Assembly: GCA_963725895.1 (NCBI GenBank)
Contig: CAVSAJ010000003.1
Coordinates: 372,001-436,000 of the forward strand
Direction: 5' to 3'
DNA length: 64,000 nucleotides
DNA from: Bog-473 sp963725895
Lineage (GTDB): Bacteria > Actinomycetota > Acidimicrobiia > Acidimicrobiales > RAAP-2
This document shows, one piece after another, positions 8,728-18,450 of this stretch (position 1 is the first letter of the stretch; every line of letters begins with the position of its first letter). Below the pieces are notes generated by a model. The model did no database searches. It saw only the letters and a program-made list of their open reading frames with translations, and was not told the DNA's origin. The translations under genes were made by a program, and so were the position numbers.

Positions 8728-9900
8728 TCAGATGACGGGCTCAGGGGCGACACCGAATCGCTCAAGGTACGGCCTCGATCGTTCGCGCAAGGCATCGGCG
8801 TCGAGTCCCGTGTCAGCGAAGTGGTAGCGACCACCGCCACCATCACCCGGATTGTTCACCAAGAACGTTCGCATGCGTGCTTCGAGCGGCCCGGTGAGTT
8901 CGCGTCCGAGGGCACCATAGATGTCGCGGATAGTGACGATCGGATCAGTTAAGAACGACAGGTAGTGGATGTCGATGACCTGATCGGGCGCAAACGTGCT
9001 CAGCAGTCGGGCCTCGATACCGCGGTCGAGACCGAGAAAGATGTCGTCAGCGTAACTTGATGCCGTCTCGGTCATGGAGACATCGTCGCTCGCCATGCCT
9101 CGGAGATGCACGGCGAGAGCACTGGTCGAGGCGATCACCTTCAACGGGTCTCGATGGGTCTGGACGATCACAGCGTCGGGATATTCGGCTGCCAGCGCCT
9201 CGAGGTGCCACAGATGAGCGGGTGACTTGAGGAGCCATTGGTTCGCGGGATGGCGGGACTGGAGGTGTTGGAGATACTGCCGATGCCACCGATAAGCGGG
9301 CTGAAGATCGGCAACATGGAGGAGCCAGTGGTTGTACGTCGGGGTGCGGTACTGCGTGGGGAAGATCATGCTCCGAAAGTCACTCGCAGTGATGCGGACG
9401 CACTCTTGGCCGAGGAGTGCTCCGACAGGATGAAACGTGCTGAACCCGGGCATCAAGGATTCCGCCATGTCGATGGTGGCCTGGACCTCGCCGATGCGCG
9501 GATCCGACTCGTAGGTCGCTGTTTCCGGTGGGGGAACAGGGCGGTCGACCTCCCAGGTCAGCGGGACCCGCAAGTCCGGGTCTTGCGCGAGGAGGTCGAA
9601 GAGAATGGTGGTGCCCGTCCGGGGCTGTCCGACAATGATGATGGGCCGTTCGATGATCCCATCCGCCACCTCGGGATGGTCGCGTCGCCAGGCCGTGATC
9701 GCCAAGCGATTGCTCAGGTACGCGGTGATCTCAGAGACGGCGATCTCGACACCGAGCTCGTTGAGCCTGGCCTCGTTGCGCAGCGCGTCAAGAAGGATGT
9801 TGAGGCCCTCGTCCCAGGTCGGCGCGCCGAGATCCGTTTCGCCGGTCTGCTCGATGGCCTCTGCGACCAGCCGATCTCGATCCAGCCGTTCAGTCTCCAT
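8728..9900 (-). CDS. Sulfotransferase family protein
   Basis: 390 residues. The N-terminal P-loop-like motif RPIIIVGQPRTGTTIL is the 5'-phosphosulfate-binding loop of PAPS-dependent sulfotransferases, and the 3'-phosphate side is seen around THRDPLKVIASTSAL. The start at ATG 9900 (METERLDRD) is chosen because the longer frame upstream is only a shadow of the neighbouring gene. The start overlaps the DUF1214 stop as TGATG, which implies translational coupling. It is the last gene of a TetR-DUF1214-sulfotransferase operon. Such sulfotransferases usually modify lipids, sterol-like compounds or other small molecules; the substrate is unknown. Confidence 0.85.
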   Translation of the reverse strand: METERLDRDRLVAEAIEQTGETDLGAPTWDEGLNILLDALRNEARLNELGVEIAVSEITAYLSNRLAITAWRRDHPEVADGIIERPIIIVGQPRTGTTILFDLLAQDPDLRVPLTWEVDRPVPPPETATYESDPRIGEVQATIDMAESLMPGFSTFHPVGALLGQECVRITASDFRSMIFPTQYRTPTYNHWLLHVADLQPAYRWHRQYLQHLQSRHPANQWLLKSPAHLWHLEALAAEYPDAVIVQTHRDPLKVIASTSALAVHLRGMASDDVSMTETASSYADDIFLGLDRGIEARLLSTFAPDQVIDIHYLSFLTDPIVTIRDIYGALGRELTGPLEARMRTFLVNNPGDGGGGRYHFADTGLDADALRERSRPYLERFGVAPEPVI

Positions 9901-11003
9901 CAGGCGTGTATCTCGTCGGCGAGGGGCACCACGCGGGTGCGCAGAGGTGGCGCGGAGGGGTTGTCGAGCCATCGGATGATGACGAATCCCCGGTGGCGGC
10001 CGCCGGTGTCTAGCCAATTGTCGACCCCGGGATCCGACGCCGACGCGACCACCCGAACGAATCCCTCGTGCGTCGGGACGGCTGTGGCGTTGGTCAACGA
10101 GCTCCGGCGCCGGCGAGGGTCGATGCACTCGTGCCAGATGTTCTCCAAGGCGACGCTCCAGTAGCGGGTGTCAGGAGGCTCGAGATCGATGACCAGTGCC
10201 TCGTCTTGGGCCAGGCGGAACGCCCCGATCATGTACAGATTGTCCGGAGTGGTATCGGCCGAACCGAGCTCGGCTGCCTCGGCCGTGACGAGGGTGTTGG
10301 GCGACTCCAGCAGCTCGGGTTTGACCGTTCGGTGGAGGGTCACCAACTTGGCGATGGTCCACGCCATGGACGTCAGTTGCTCGGCCAACGACTCGTCAGT
10401 CGGTACGGCGGGCGAACCTGGCGGATCGAGAGCCTCGATGCTGAGACGAGCGGGGATCTCGCTGGAGCGGTCGGCGATGTACTCACGTACGACGATCGCC
10501 GACGAGTCGTGAGGCATCGGTACCCAACGGTCGCCCGCCAGCTCGTCGGTTGAAGGCTCCTCGGAGGCCAGGACGAATCCGAACCTGCCGTCGTCGCTCA
10601 GCTGCAGATCGCGATCTGAGACATAGGCGCTCATCCGTCGTGGCGTCAGTCCGACACCTGCCAGCACCTGAAATCCGAGGTAGGCGGTCGTGCCTCGTTC
10701 GCCACCGACTCGGTAACGCTTCTTACCGTCGATCATTGCGAGGAAGTACTCCCCGTCAGGTGCGGGACCACCGAGGTATCGGACCTCGGTGTTCATGCTG
10801 AAGAACCACGGCATAGCTGGGTCGACGTCGAGCGATATCTCCGAAGCCAGGGCCGTCGTGCGGGCGAGGACTCTGAGACCCTCGAGCAACTCCAACTCTG
10901 TTTCGGCGTCGTCCTCGACGGTCTGGGTCAGGTCATCGAGCACCCGCCGGACCAATAGCCACGCGTCCAGCGTGAGTGGTGTTTTATCTCTTGCATTCAT
11001 CAT
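9900..11003 (-). CDS. DUF1214 domain-containing protein
   Basis: 367 residues. The C-terminal third (YWSVALENIWHECIDP ... NWLDTGGRHRGFVIIRWL) matches DUF1214, which has no established biochemical function. ATG 11003 follows a strong purine-rich ribosome site (GGAGAAGGAG) and overlaps the preceding TetR stop as ATGA. DUF1214 proteins often sit beside sulfotransferases and TetR regulators in actinobacteria, consistent with a shared lipid or xenobiotic modification pathway; that link is inference. Confidence 0.8.
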   Translation of the reverse strand: MMNARDKTPLTLDAWLLVRRVLDDLTQTVEDDAETELELLEGLRVLARTTALASEISLDVDPAMPWFFSMNTEVRYLGGPAPDGEYFLAMIDGKKRYRVGGERGTTAYLGFQVLAGVGLTPRRMSAYVSDRDLQLSDDGRFGFVLASEEPSTDELAGDRWVPMPHDSSAIVVREYIADRSSEIPARLSIEALDPPGSPAVPTDESLAEQLTSMAWTIAKLVTLHRTVKPELLESPNTLVTAEAAELGSADTTPDNLYMIGAFRLAQDEALVIDLEPPDTRYWSVALENIWHECIDPRRRRSSLTNATAVPTHEGFVRVVASASDPGVDNWLDTGGRHRGFVIIRWLDNPSAPPLRTRVVPLADEIHA

Positions 11004-11637
11004 CTCTCCTTCTCCGTGGAGGCGTAATCCCGCGAATTCGGCAGACCGACGGCGACAGAGCACAGATTTCGGTGGATCAGTGTCGGGAGGTCCGCCATTC
11101 CTTCGCTGGCAACCCAGTCATCGAGCGCCAGGCGGACAGACGCCATCACCAGCGCGCCGACCAAGCGTGGCCGCAGGTCATCGACAGTGATGTCGTCAAA
11201 GTGGGAGGTGACGACCTCAGCGATCGCTTCCTCGTAGCCCGTATAGACCAGAAGAGTCCAGGCATTGAGCGCGGGGAGGAGCGAGAGAGCTGGGCCTGAG
11301 ACAGGACAAGCTCCCGAAAGTCCGCGAATCCGCGAGCCAACTCCGAGAAGGCCGCCCGAACGGCGTCGAGTGGCCCAAGCTCCGGCGCCTGCCGGCTCAG
11401 CGCGTCGATGATCATCTGCAACCACACGCCGGCCAAGCCCTCGGCGACGGCCCGCTCCTTGCTGTCGAAGTAACGGAAAAATGTTGCCCTTCCGATCTCG
11501 GCTTCCTCGGAGATCTGCTCGACCGTGGTGGCGACCAGTCCGTGCTCGAGGGTCAGGCGCGCCGCTGCCGCGGTGATGCGGGAAGACGTCGCCTGGCGTT
11601 TGCGCTCCCGAAAGCCTCGGTCCAACTTCTGAGACAT
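11000..11637 (-). pseudogene. TetR family regulator with one frameshift
   Basis: The N-terminal frame from ATG 11637 has a clear TetR helix-turn-helix (ATTVEQISEEAEIGRATFFRYFDSKE). Homology then jumps frame inside the CT-rich run near 11295: QAQLS continues as LLPALNAWTLLVYTGYEEA to the TGA at 11000-11002. The span is 638 bases, one short of a whole number of codons, so a single base is missing. Because everything on both sides is well conserved, a sequencing indel is as likely as real inactivation. First gene of the operon with DUF1214 and the sulfotransferase, presumably their regulator. Confidence 0.75.
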
Positions 11638-11652
11638 AATCTCAAATGATAT
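11630..11652 (-). promoter_or_regulatory. Operator and -10 box over the TetR start
   Basis: TGAGA, CATAA, TCTCA (11630-11644) is an inverted repeat covering the ATG of the TetR gene, with a TATCAT -10 box (11651-11646 on the minus strand) eight bases upstream of the ATG. This suggests a nearly leaderless, autoregulated operon. Confidence 0.5.
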
Positions 11653-11843
11653 GTCATCTCACGATGGCTATCTGACCACTGTGCGCTCGACCATCGTGGA
11701 GCACCAGTGGTTTGAAATAGGTTTCATAACCCTCCGCCGCCCGCTCATCCGCCACAGCCAGCGAGCTGGGTGCACCTCATGGTTTCTCATGATCGCGGGC
11801 GCATTTTGCGCCACCCATCGGGCACTTACGACGCGGTGCCGCC

Positions 11844-13734
11844 GTGCTTTCGGGCGTCGTGGCCGCCGCCGCGCTGTGTGGCGGGATCGGAACGGTGCCG
11901 ACGGCGGAGGCGTCGACGTCAGGCTGGTATGTAGCGACAGTCCCGGGGACGGGACTGGATGACGTCTTTCTCGGTTCGACTTGCGTCAACGCCCTCCAGT
12001 GTTGGGCTGCGGGCATCACCTTGGGGAACGTCGGTGGTAGCGGTCCGTCGACCGCCAAACCCACTCGTTGAGGCCTGGAATGGCACGACATGGACCCTCG
12101 TTCCCCAATGCCGTTGCCGGGTGGGGAGGGCGGTGGACTCTTCGACGCCACGTGTATCAACGGCTCCAATTGCTGGGCCGTTGGCGCCGTGGTCGGGTCC
12201 GGCACCGGAAATCCAACGGGCACCCTCATTGAACAGTGGAACGGCACGTCGTGGTCGGTGGTGCCGAGCCCTTCTCCGAGTGGTTCAGGTGTTGTGGGGG
12301 CCATTCTCTCGAGTGTGAGCTGTGTGTCGGTATCGAGTTGCATGGCAGTCGGCTAGACGGATGCGAATGGGGACAACCTCACCGACGTTGTCGAGCAGTG
12401 GAATGGCTCCAGCTGGAACATCCTCCCCACTGCGGCGACCGGCCAAGTTTTCGACCAACTCATCAGCGTCCAGTGCCTCTCGCCCGCCAACTGTTGGGCC
12501 GTCGGCAATGCCGGGCCCGCGGCACAGATGCCGAACTTCCTGCCGGTTTTTCCTGGTGCGATCGGCGACCAGGGGCTGATCGAGCATTGGGACGGATCGG
12601 CCTGGTCGAACGTACCGAGCGCGATCGAGCCGGCGCCCAACGGCGGCTATCTAAGTGGCCTCGAGTGCGTCGGCGCCACCGACTGTTGGGCCTCGGGCGC
12701 GACGACCGACGACACCGGGACCACCTCGGGGATCCTTATGGAGGCACTGGGACGGTGCCACGTGGACCGATACATCGGTGTCGGTGCCCGACTCCACGGC
12801 GCCGGGGATACTAGCTGGCATCTCCTGCGTGAGTGCGGAGCAATGCTGGGCGGTGGGCTCCACGGGGTCGTTCAACAACGGCGGCTTGGGTGCACAGCCA
12901 CAGAGTGTGGTGGACTACTGGAACGGATCGTCGTGGTCCGTGCAGCCCAGCCCGGACGTCACCGCCTTCAGCTTCCTCAATTCGGTGAGCTGTGTGGCGA
13001 ACGAAGGGTGCGTCGCCGACGGGAGCACCTTGACCAATCCCAACGGCAATGGTGACCCTGGACTGCGTGGCTTCATCGAACAGGTGAACTTCCCCCTGGG
13101 GTCGAGCCAGGGCACCGTTCTCGCGGCGCGGGACGGTGGTGTGTTCACCTACGGCACTGCGCCCTTCGAGGGCTCCATGGGCGGCCAGCATCTCAATGCG
13201 CCGATCGTAGGCATTGCGCCCTCCCGCAACGGTCAGGGCTACTGGCTGGTGGCTGGCGACGGCAGTGTTTTCGCGTTTGGCGACGCCAGCTTCCATGGTT
13301 CGATGGGTGGCATTCATCTCAATGTCCCCGTCATCGGCATAGCCGCTACCGACCACGGCGGCTACTGGCTCGTCGCCTCCGACGGTGGGGTCTTCAGCTT
13401 CGGGGGCGCGTCCTTCCACGGCTCCGCCGGCGGGACGCTGCTCAATGCCTCGGTGACGGGAGTGGCGGCCACGCCCGACGGTCAGGGCTACTGGCTGGTG
13501 GGATCCGACGGCGGCGTGTTCACGTAGGGCGATGCCGCGTACTTCGGCTCCCTGCCGGGTCAAGGCATCATCGGACAGCCGCCGGTCGTCGGCATCACCT
13601 CGACGCCGACAGGGTCGGGGTACTGGTTGGCCGGTGCGAACGGTGCTGTGTACACGTATGGAGACGCGACCTTCCTCGGCGCGCCCGACGCGAGCCGACT
13701 GGCCGCCCTGGTGTCGGCGATCGCCACGTCCTAG
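11844..13734 (+). pseudogene. Decayed secreted repeat protein (SCxSxxxCWAVG and GYWLVASDGG repeats)
   Basis: Homology runs through three frames. A GTG start with signal-like AAAALCGGIG is followed by repeats of the form CxNxxxCWAVG ... WNGTSWS. From about 13110 there are repeats of GYWLVASDGGVFSFGGASFHGS type. Reading shifts near 12050, 12110 and 12745, and TAG stops interrupt at 12354 and 13525, after which the same repeat pattern resumes up to the TAG ending at 13734. Several lesions make this a true pseudogene rather than one sequencing error. The second repeat class is shared with the wall hydrolase at 57813-59171 and is typical of secreted Acidimicrobiia proteins. Confidence 0.85.
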
Positions 13735-14212
13735 CCGGATCGCAGCGACGCGCCGTCGGCGAGGTCATGGTTCTGCTCGTGGAGACCGACGACATCAACT
13801 GCACGACCATCCGTTTGGAGGGCGCCTGAGGTCAAGAAGCTCGGGCCGCTTGACAGCAAAGAGTGGAGTTCAGGGTCGGTCCCGAGGCACCGGACCTTCT
13901 TCTGCCCCTGCATCTATCACGCGTTCTTTTGCAGCTAACTGCATTGGCCAATCTCCCGATCGGTGGGCTGTTGGTTGACGTGGGAATCGATCAGAGTGAT
14001 CAGACTGAGGTCCAGCTTGCGGTTGTCGAGCACCTCCGGTCACCGCCCGAGAGCAATCTCGCCAAGTGTGCGACCCCGCTACCGAACTCAGTAATACTGT
14101 GTGAACAGTTGTAGTTATCTGTTGGGCAATGGCAAATTTACGGAACTAAATAGGTACGAACGCCCGATACCAGGGTGTCGCGGCGTCTCTTTAGCGGCCG
14201 AGGGAGTGGATC
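13735..14212. other. Intergenic, no gene recognised
   Basis: Separates the decayed repeat protein from the LLM oxidoreductase. An 83-codon frame at 13863-14114 has no ribosome site and no familiar motif, so I do not call it. Confidence 0.4.
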
Positions 14213-15353
14213 GTGGAGTTCGGGCTGTTCATCCAGGGGTACGTCCCCGAGTTCCGCCGAGCCGGCGATCCGGAGGCCGAGCACCACGCCTTCGAGAACG
14301 AGCTCGCCGCAGTCGTGGCCGCCGACGGCGCCGGGTTCAAATACGTATGGGCGACCGAGCACCACTTCCTCGACGAATACTCCCACCTCTCGGCCAGCGA
14401 CGTCGTGCTGGGCTATCTCGCCCACGCCACCGAGCGGATCCACATCGGGTCGGGGATCTTCAACCCGCTTCCGCAGGTCAACCATCCGGCCAAGGTGGCT
14501 GAGCGCGTCGCCATGCTCGACCATCTCTCCGATGGCCGGTTCGAGTTTGGCACGGGCCGGGGAGCAGGCAGCCACGAGATCCTCGGGTTTCTGCCCGGCA
14601 CCGAGAATCTGGACATCACCCGTGAGATCTGGGAAGACGTCATCGGCGAGTTCCCGAAGATGTGGATGGAGGACACCTACCAGGGATACGAGGGGAAGTA
14701 CTGGTCTCTTCCTCCCCGTAAGGTGCTCCCCAAGCCGTACGTGAAGCCGCATCCGCCCATGTGGTACGCCGCCGGGAATCCCAGCAGTTGGGAAATGGCT
14801 GCTCACAAGGGCCTCGGCGTGCTCGGCTTCGGTGTCGGCAACCTTGCGGCGCTCGAGAAGACGCGGGAGGCCTACAAGAAGGCGATCCTGGGGGCCGAGC
14901 CGGTGGGTGCCTTCGTGAACGACAACGTCATGGTGTGCACCGCGGCGTATGTCGCCGAGGACGGGCGACAGGGCCCGGCAGCAGTTGCTCGATTACCGCC
15001 CGAACTACCTCACCTCGAACGTCTTCCGTTACCACGACACCTTCCCGCGGCCACCCCACGTGCCGCCGTGGCCCGAGCTGATCCCGGAGCACACGCCCGA
15101 GACCATTGAGGGGGGGATCGAAGCCGGGGCGTTGATCGTTGGCGATCCGAGCGAGGCGTTGGCCCAGTGCCGGCGCTGGGAGGCGGCTGGTCTCGACCAA
15201 CTCGTCTTCGGCATCGGTCCGGCCCCACTCGAAGACACGCTCGAGATGATCCGCCTGGTCGGTGAGCATGTCATCCCGGCGATCGACACGGATCGCGAGC
15301 ACCGCACGTCTCGTCAGCGGGCCGCGGCACGGTCGTCGAAGCGCCGGGACTGA
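14213..15353 (+). pseudogene. LLM-class flavin-dependent oxidoreductase with one frameshift
   Basis: The GTG at 14213 follows GAGGGAG. The first frame gives MEFGLFIQGYVPEF, WATEHHFLDEYSHLS and GRGAGSHEILGF, the luciferase-like monooxygenase (TIM-barrel, FMN or F420) signature. Near 14965-14980 homology jumps to the other frame, continuing as QQLLDYRPNYLTSNVFRYHDTF to a TGA at 15353. The total is 1141 bases, one extra. About 380 residues when repaired, the usual size for the family. Either a real mutation or a sequencing indel. Likely substrate unknown; relatives oxidise alkanals, terpenoids or coenzyme F420-linked substrates. Confidence 0.8.
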
Positions 15354-15514
15354 ACTGCACTTGCGGCATGGCTCGGTCTCGGTGCGAGATCGTCCCGCTA
15401 TCAGGGTGATTGGTGGCGTCGCTGTCAGCCTCCGCACGAAGACAACAGGGAGTTCGGTCGGCGCACGCACCCACTGCCTGCTGTCGTGATGGGAGTCCGC
15501 GACAAGAAAAATTG

Positions 15515-15536
15515 GATCCGTGGGATGTTCGTGGGA
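15515..15536 (-). repeat. 11-bp tandem repeat, possible integrase arm site (copy 3, inverted)
   Basis: On the minus strand, TCCCACGAACA is followed by TCCCACGGATC. It matches copies 1 and 2 but is in the opposite orientation and lies at the left edge of the 15.8-25 kb accessory island. Confidence 0.55.
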
Positions 15537-15648
15537 TTGACTTGGCCTCGCAGATCAAGAGGTTGAAGCAATCCAAAATCCCAGCTAGAAGCCGATTCAG
15601 CGCTACACCGTTGGTTTGCGAATTGCCCCGTCGACGGTCGAAGTAGGT

Positions 15649-15660
15649 CTCATAACCCGA
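15649..15660 (+). repeat. tRNA-Met anticodon-loop core sequence
   Basis: CTCATAACCCGA, identical to 4821-4832, but without any T-arm or acceptor after it. Looks like a phage- or element-side attachment core. Weaker copies are at 8671, 11723 and 41543. Confidence 0.4.
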
Positions 15661-15808
15661 CCACTTCCATTTACTCAGAGGTGCCTGGTGCTCGGCAGTC
15701 CGGCAACAGATACAGCTTCTGTCAGGACCACAGACCACCCCCACAATCGGGGTGCGAGGTCAGAGCCGGCCTACCGAACTTGTTCCCTCAAATCCAGACA
15801 GGCTCTCG

Positions 15809-16801
15809 TCACGTCAGAGCGCGCTTCGCCTCGTCGAGGAGAGCGGCGGCGCGCAGTCCCGGGGCTTCCTCGTCGGCTTGCCAGCGCCGCTGAATGAAGG
15901 CCTCTGCCCCTGCTACTGCTAGGCCCTGGGGAGCGGTGACCCACGGAGCATTCATTGCTATCAAGCCCATTGCTACTGTGCCGGCCTGAACAACCATGCG
16001 AGCCCGCTCGGCCTTGGCCTTAGTACGCGCGGTCTCATTGAGGGCTTCGATTAGCCACGTCATCTCTTTAACCATCGTCTCAGTGCTCGCGCCCTCTTCA
16101 TCGAGCCAGCCGATGATCTCGTGGAGCTGGGCTCGGTTTTCGCGAACATCTCGTCGGCTGACGTAGTCCACGGTGCGCTTTAGAACCTCTTCATCGCTGG
16201 AACTCTTGTCGTCGGGAACGGCTAAGCGTGTCACGACCACTTTCGCGCGCTCCTCGGGCATCGGTGGCAGCGGTGCACCAGCCTCCCAGATTTCGCCCGG
16301 CTTCACGACGACATCTCTTCTAGGGAAGGGTCGCACCCACGTCCAGCGCCACTGCCTATCGAAACGGTCGGGACTGCCGAAGACGGCCACTCCGCGTACG
16401 TCGACGACATCCTTGGCGTTGATAATCGTGCCCACCTCGGACTGAGCCCTCTCAGCAAGGTGGTCGCTCAGCACCATGCGACTTGCCTGGAACGCACTCG
16501 GTCGAACGTCCGCCGCGAGTTCGGTCGATTGGCTCGGCGAACCCCGATACGACTCCTCCCAGCCATTCCGCAAGTCATACGACCACTCGATGCGTTCTGC
16601 GAACGGACCCAAAATGCCAAGGAGACGGTCAAGCTTGTCGGGGTTCCATCCATTGTGCTCCCAGCGTTCTCGGTCGTCGTCTGCCGGAGTGGGGATGACA
16701 AGGCGGTCGTACAGGATCAAATCAGCCACGAATGGGCGCGGTCCCAAATGATCGGCGACCGAATAGCAGCCCCAAAGCAACTTGGGCATCTCCCGCAGCA
16801 T
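15809..16801 (-). CDS. Uncharacterised protein with hydrophobic C-terminal segment
   Basis: 330 residues from ATG 16801 (MLREMPKLLWGCYSVADHLG); the longer frame upstream is Pro/Arg-rich noise. Charged, mostly soluble sequence with a helical region near ARTKAKAERARMVVQ followed by a moderately hydrophobic stretch (VAMGLIAMNAPWVTAPQGLAVAGAEAF) near the end. I do not recognise a domain. It is the leftmost gene of the accessory island, oriented towards the att-like sequences, and its 5' side faces repeat A of the phosphoesterase/KAP cassette. Confidence 0.7.
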   Translation of the reverse strand: MLREMPKLLWGCYSVADHLGPRPFVADLILYDRLVIPTPADDDRERWEHNGWNPDKLDRLLGILGPFAERIEWSYDLRNGWEESYRGSPSQSTELAADVRPSAFQASRMVLSDHLAERAQSEVGTIINAKDVVDVRGVAVFGSPDRFDRQWRWTWVRPFPRRDVVVKPGEIWEAGAPLPPMPEERAKVVVTRLAVPDDKSSSDEEVLKRTVDYVSRRDVRENRAQLHEIIGWLDEEGASTETMVKEMTWLIEALNETARTKAKAERARMVVQAGTVAMGLIAMNAPWVTAPQGLAVAGAEAFIQRRWQADEEAPGLRAAALLDEAKRALT

Positions 16802-17036
16802 ACCGGCGAGTGCCCGTCCGAAAGGAAAAAAAGAAGCACCACGACCCGATCTCAGTCGCCCTGGTTCGACCGCACGGTAAGTCTTGGGGGTTGTCGTAGT
16901 CGGCCTTGTGCGTTGCGGATGGGAGTCGGGGCATCGTGCAATCGAAGGACAGGTGTAAGAGAGAACACTCAGACGAACGAGGCCCCAGAGGTGCTCCAGG
17001 ACGGGCGCTGACAATCTCCTTGGAGGTAGAAGCGGA

Positions 17037-17104
17037 CTTGAGCAGATCCGATGGAACCAAAGCAAACCTTCCGGATTTGCCCGGCCACACTCTCAAGGTG
17101 AGGC
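17037..17104 (+). repeat. 68-bp direct repeat A flanking the cassette
   Basis: Aligns without gaps to 22732-22799 at about 75% identity (17 differences by eye). Both copies contain CCCGGCCAC followed by CTCTCAA. The pair brackets exactly three genes: the 17153-18418 membrane protein, the phosphoesterase and the macrodomain-KAP NTPase. Confidence 0.6.
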
Positions 17105-17152
17105 AGACGATCCCGTACCTTCTGTCAGATTTCTACTCTGCTTGGCGGTTCG

Positions 17153-18418
17153 CTACGAGCGGCCAAGCGGCTGACTCGGCCGTATTCCAGCGTGACGAAG
17201 AACTCTTACTCCCTGGTTGTTGAGCTTCACCGATGGTAGAGAGGTCACCGCCCAGGCCAATGCGTCTAACTCTTCGGCACGATAGATGGGCCGCTCGGCG
17301 GCTTCTGAGAGGTGCGCGACCGCATTACCGATTCCTTTGGCGCTGACGCCAAGAGATGTGGCAATGGCCGCGATCTGTGTCCACACCTTGGACGCTCCGC
17401 CTAAATATCGGGCCGAGACGTACAAGATGGCTGCCAGCGCAAGGGCCACTACGAAGAGAGCCACCCAATAGTGAAGGATGACGCGGCGAACGATGCGGAC
17501 CGTCCGGCTCAGGGCCGCCTCTCCTGCTGCGACGTAAGCCTCTGGTGTCAACAGTCCCGCGGTTGACTCCGCGCCGGTGAGGAATCCAAGCCAGACATCA
17601 CCCTGATCCAACAGCGCAACCTCGGCCCTTCTCGCGAGTGCTGCCCTGTTGTCTGCGCTGTTGTCGCTCAGAGATCCTGGTGCATCTCTGTTGAGGACGG
17701 TGGTGACGAAGGTACTCCACCTCCCGAGCGAGGCGCTCACGACCTTGCCCGAATCGCCAGGAAGGAACGGATCAAGTGACGAGATCCATTGGGTGAGTTT
17801 CGATGTCCGTTGCCTTGATAGTTGCTCGATAGCAGCCGCTTCAAATGATGCCGGGTCGTTCGGTCGAGCTCGCGGCGGACAGACGGTGTTGCGAAGCGAT
17901 CTTCCGACTTCGTAGGCGAGCTCGACCGATCGACCCGCACAGGCAAGTGCTGAGAGGAGATCGCGATTGGCCGTTTGTAAGGCCGCAGCGAAAGGATCCC
18001 CGCCGGCCGCTGGCTGCGGGGGATTGCGCAGTGTCTGTGGTATGCCATCCGGTATCTCATGTGCATCCGTCGGGATCGCCGCAGACAGCGCTGTGAGCGA
18101 GCAGTCGAGCCGGTCGATCTCGAGGGATCGCCGATGAGTCTGGCCGAGTTCGTGCTCAGTCGGCAGGCGATCGGTGGGCTCGTCCGCGTCGGCACGAAGA
18201 TGGCCGAAGAGGACCGCCATCGTCCACCCGACGTCGAGTGCCGCCGGGACGACCGTCGTCAGGACAAGGGTTTGGGCGTGGGTGCCGCCATTTGGAGCTC
18301 CGCCTGCGTTCGCCTCCGCTGCCGCACCCCCATCAGCGGCTGATGTCGCATCCTCCGGTGCTGCCGATCCCGCTGCTTCAGCGCCGGCCGCGTCGGCTCC
18401 GTCTGTCCCATTGGTCAT
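17153..18418 (-). CDS. Uncharacterised single-span membrane protein
   Basis: 421 residues. Residues 1-45 are an Ala/Gly/Asp-rich low-complexity tail with no signal peptide, then a helical domain (EHELGQTHRRSLEIDRLDCSLTALSAAI ... FAAALQTANRDLLSALACAG). One strong membrane span lies near 313-337 (ILHYWVALFVVALALAAILYVSA), and the C-terminal domain contains GVSAKGIGNAVAHLSEAAERPIY. No known domain recognised. It diverges from the phosphoesterase gene with only 32 bases between the starts, so the two probably share a control region. Its place inside the repeat-flanked cassette suggests it works with the KAP ATPase. Confidence 0.75.
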   Translation of the reverse strand: MTNGTDGADAAGAEAAGSAAPEDATSAADGGAAAEANAGGAPNGGTHAQTLVLTTVVPAALDVGWTMAVLFGHLRADADEPTDRLPTEHELGQTHRRSLEIDRLDCSLTALSAAIPTDAHEIPDGIPQTLRNPPQPAAGGDPFAAALQTANRDLLSALACAGRSVELAYEVGRSLRNTVCPPRARPNDPASFEAAAIEQLSRQRTSKLTQWISSLDPFLPGDSGKVVSASLGRWSTFVTTVLNRDAPGSLSDNSADNRAALARRAEVALLDQGDVWLGFLTGAESTAGLLTPEAYVAAGEAALSRTVRIVRRVILHYWVALFVVALALAAILYVSARYLGGASKVWTQIAAIATSLGVSAKGIGNAVAHLSEAAERPIYRAEELDALAWAVTSLPSVKLNNQGVRVLRHAGIRPSQPLGRS

Positions 18419-18450
18419 GTTGTCCCCCTACGACGAGAACCCAAAGGTAG

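Larger units (their letters stand above)
15354..15808. other. Intergenic with att-like sequences, no gene
   Basis: Contains an inverted copy of the 11-bp tandem (15515-15536) and the core CTCATAACCCGA at 15649-15660, identical to the start of the tRNA fragment at 4821. No coding frame is convincing. Confidence 0.5.

Noticed and set aside
9901..10128. N-terminal extension of the sulfotransferase frame
   Set aside because: Arg/Pro/His-rich shadow of the DUF1214 gene; the coupled TGATG start at 9900 is better.
13863..14114. 83-codon frame MEFRVGPEAPDLLLPLHL
   Set aside because: Plausible composition, but no ribosome site, homology or conserved neighbour; insufficient support.
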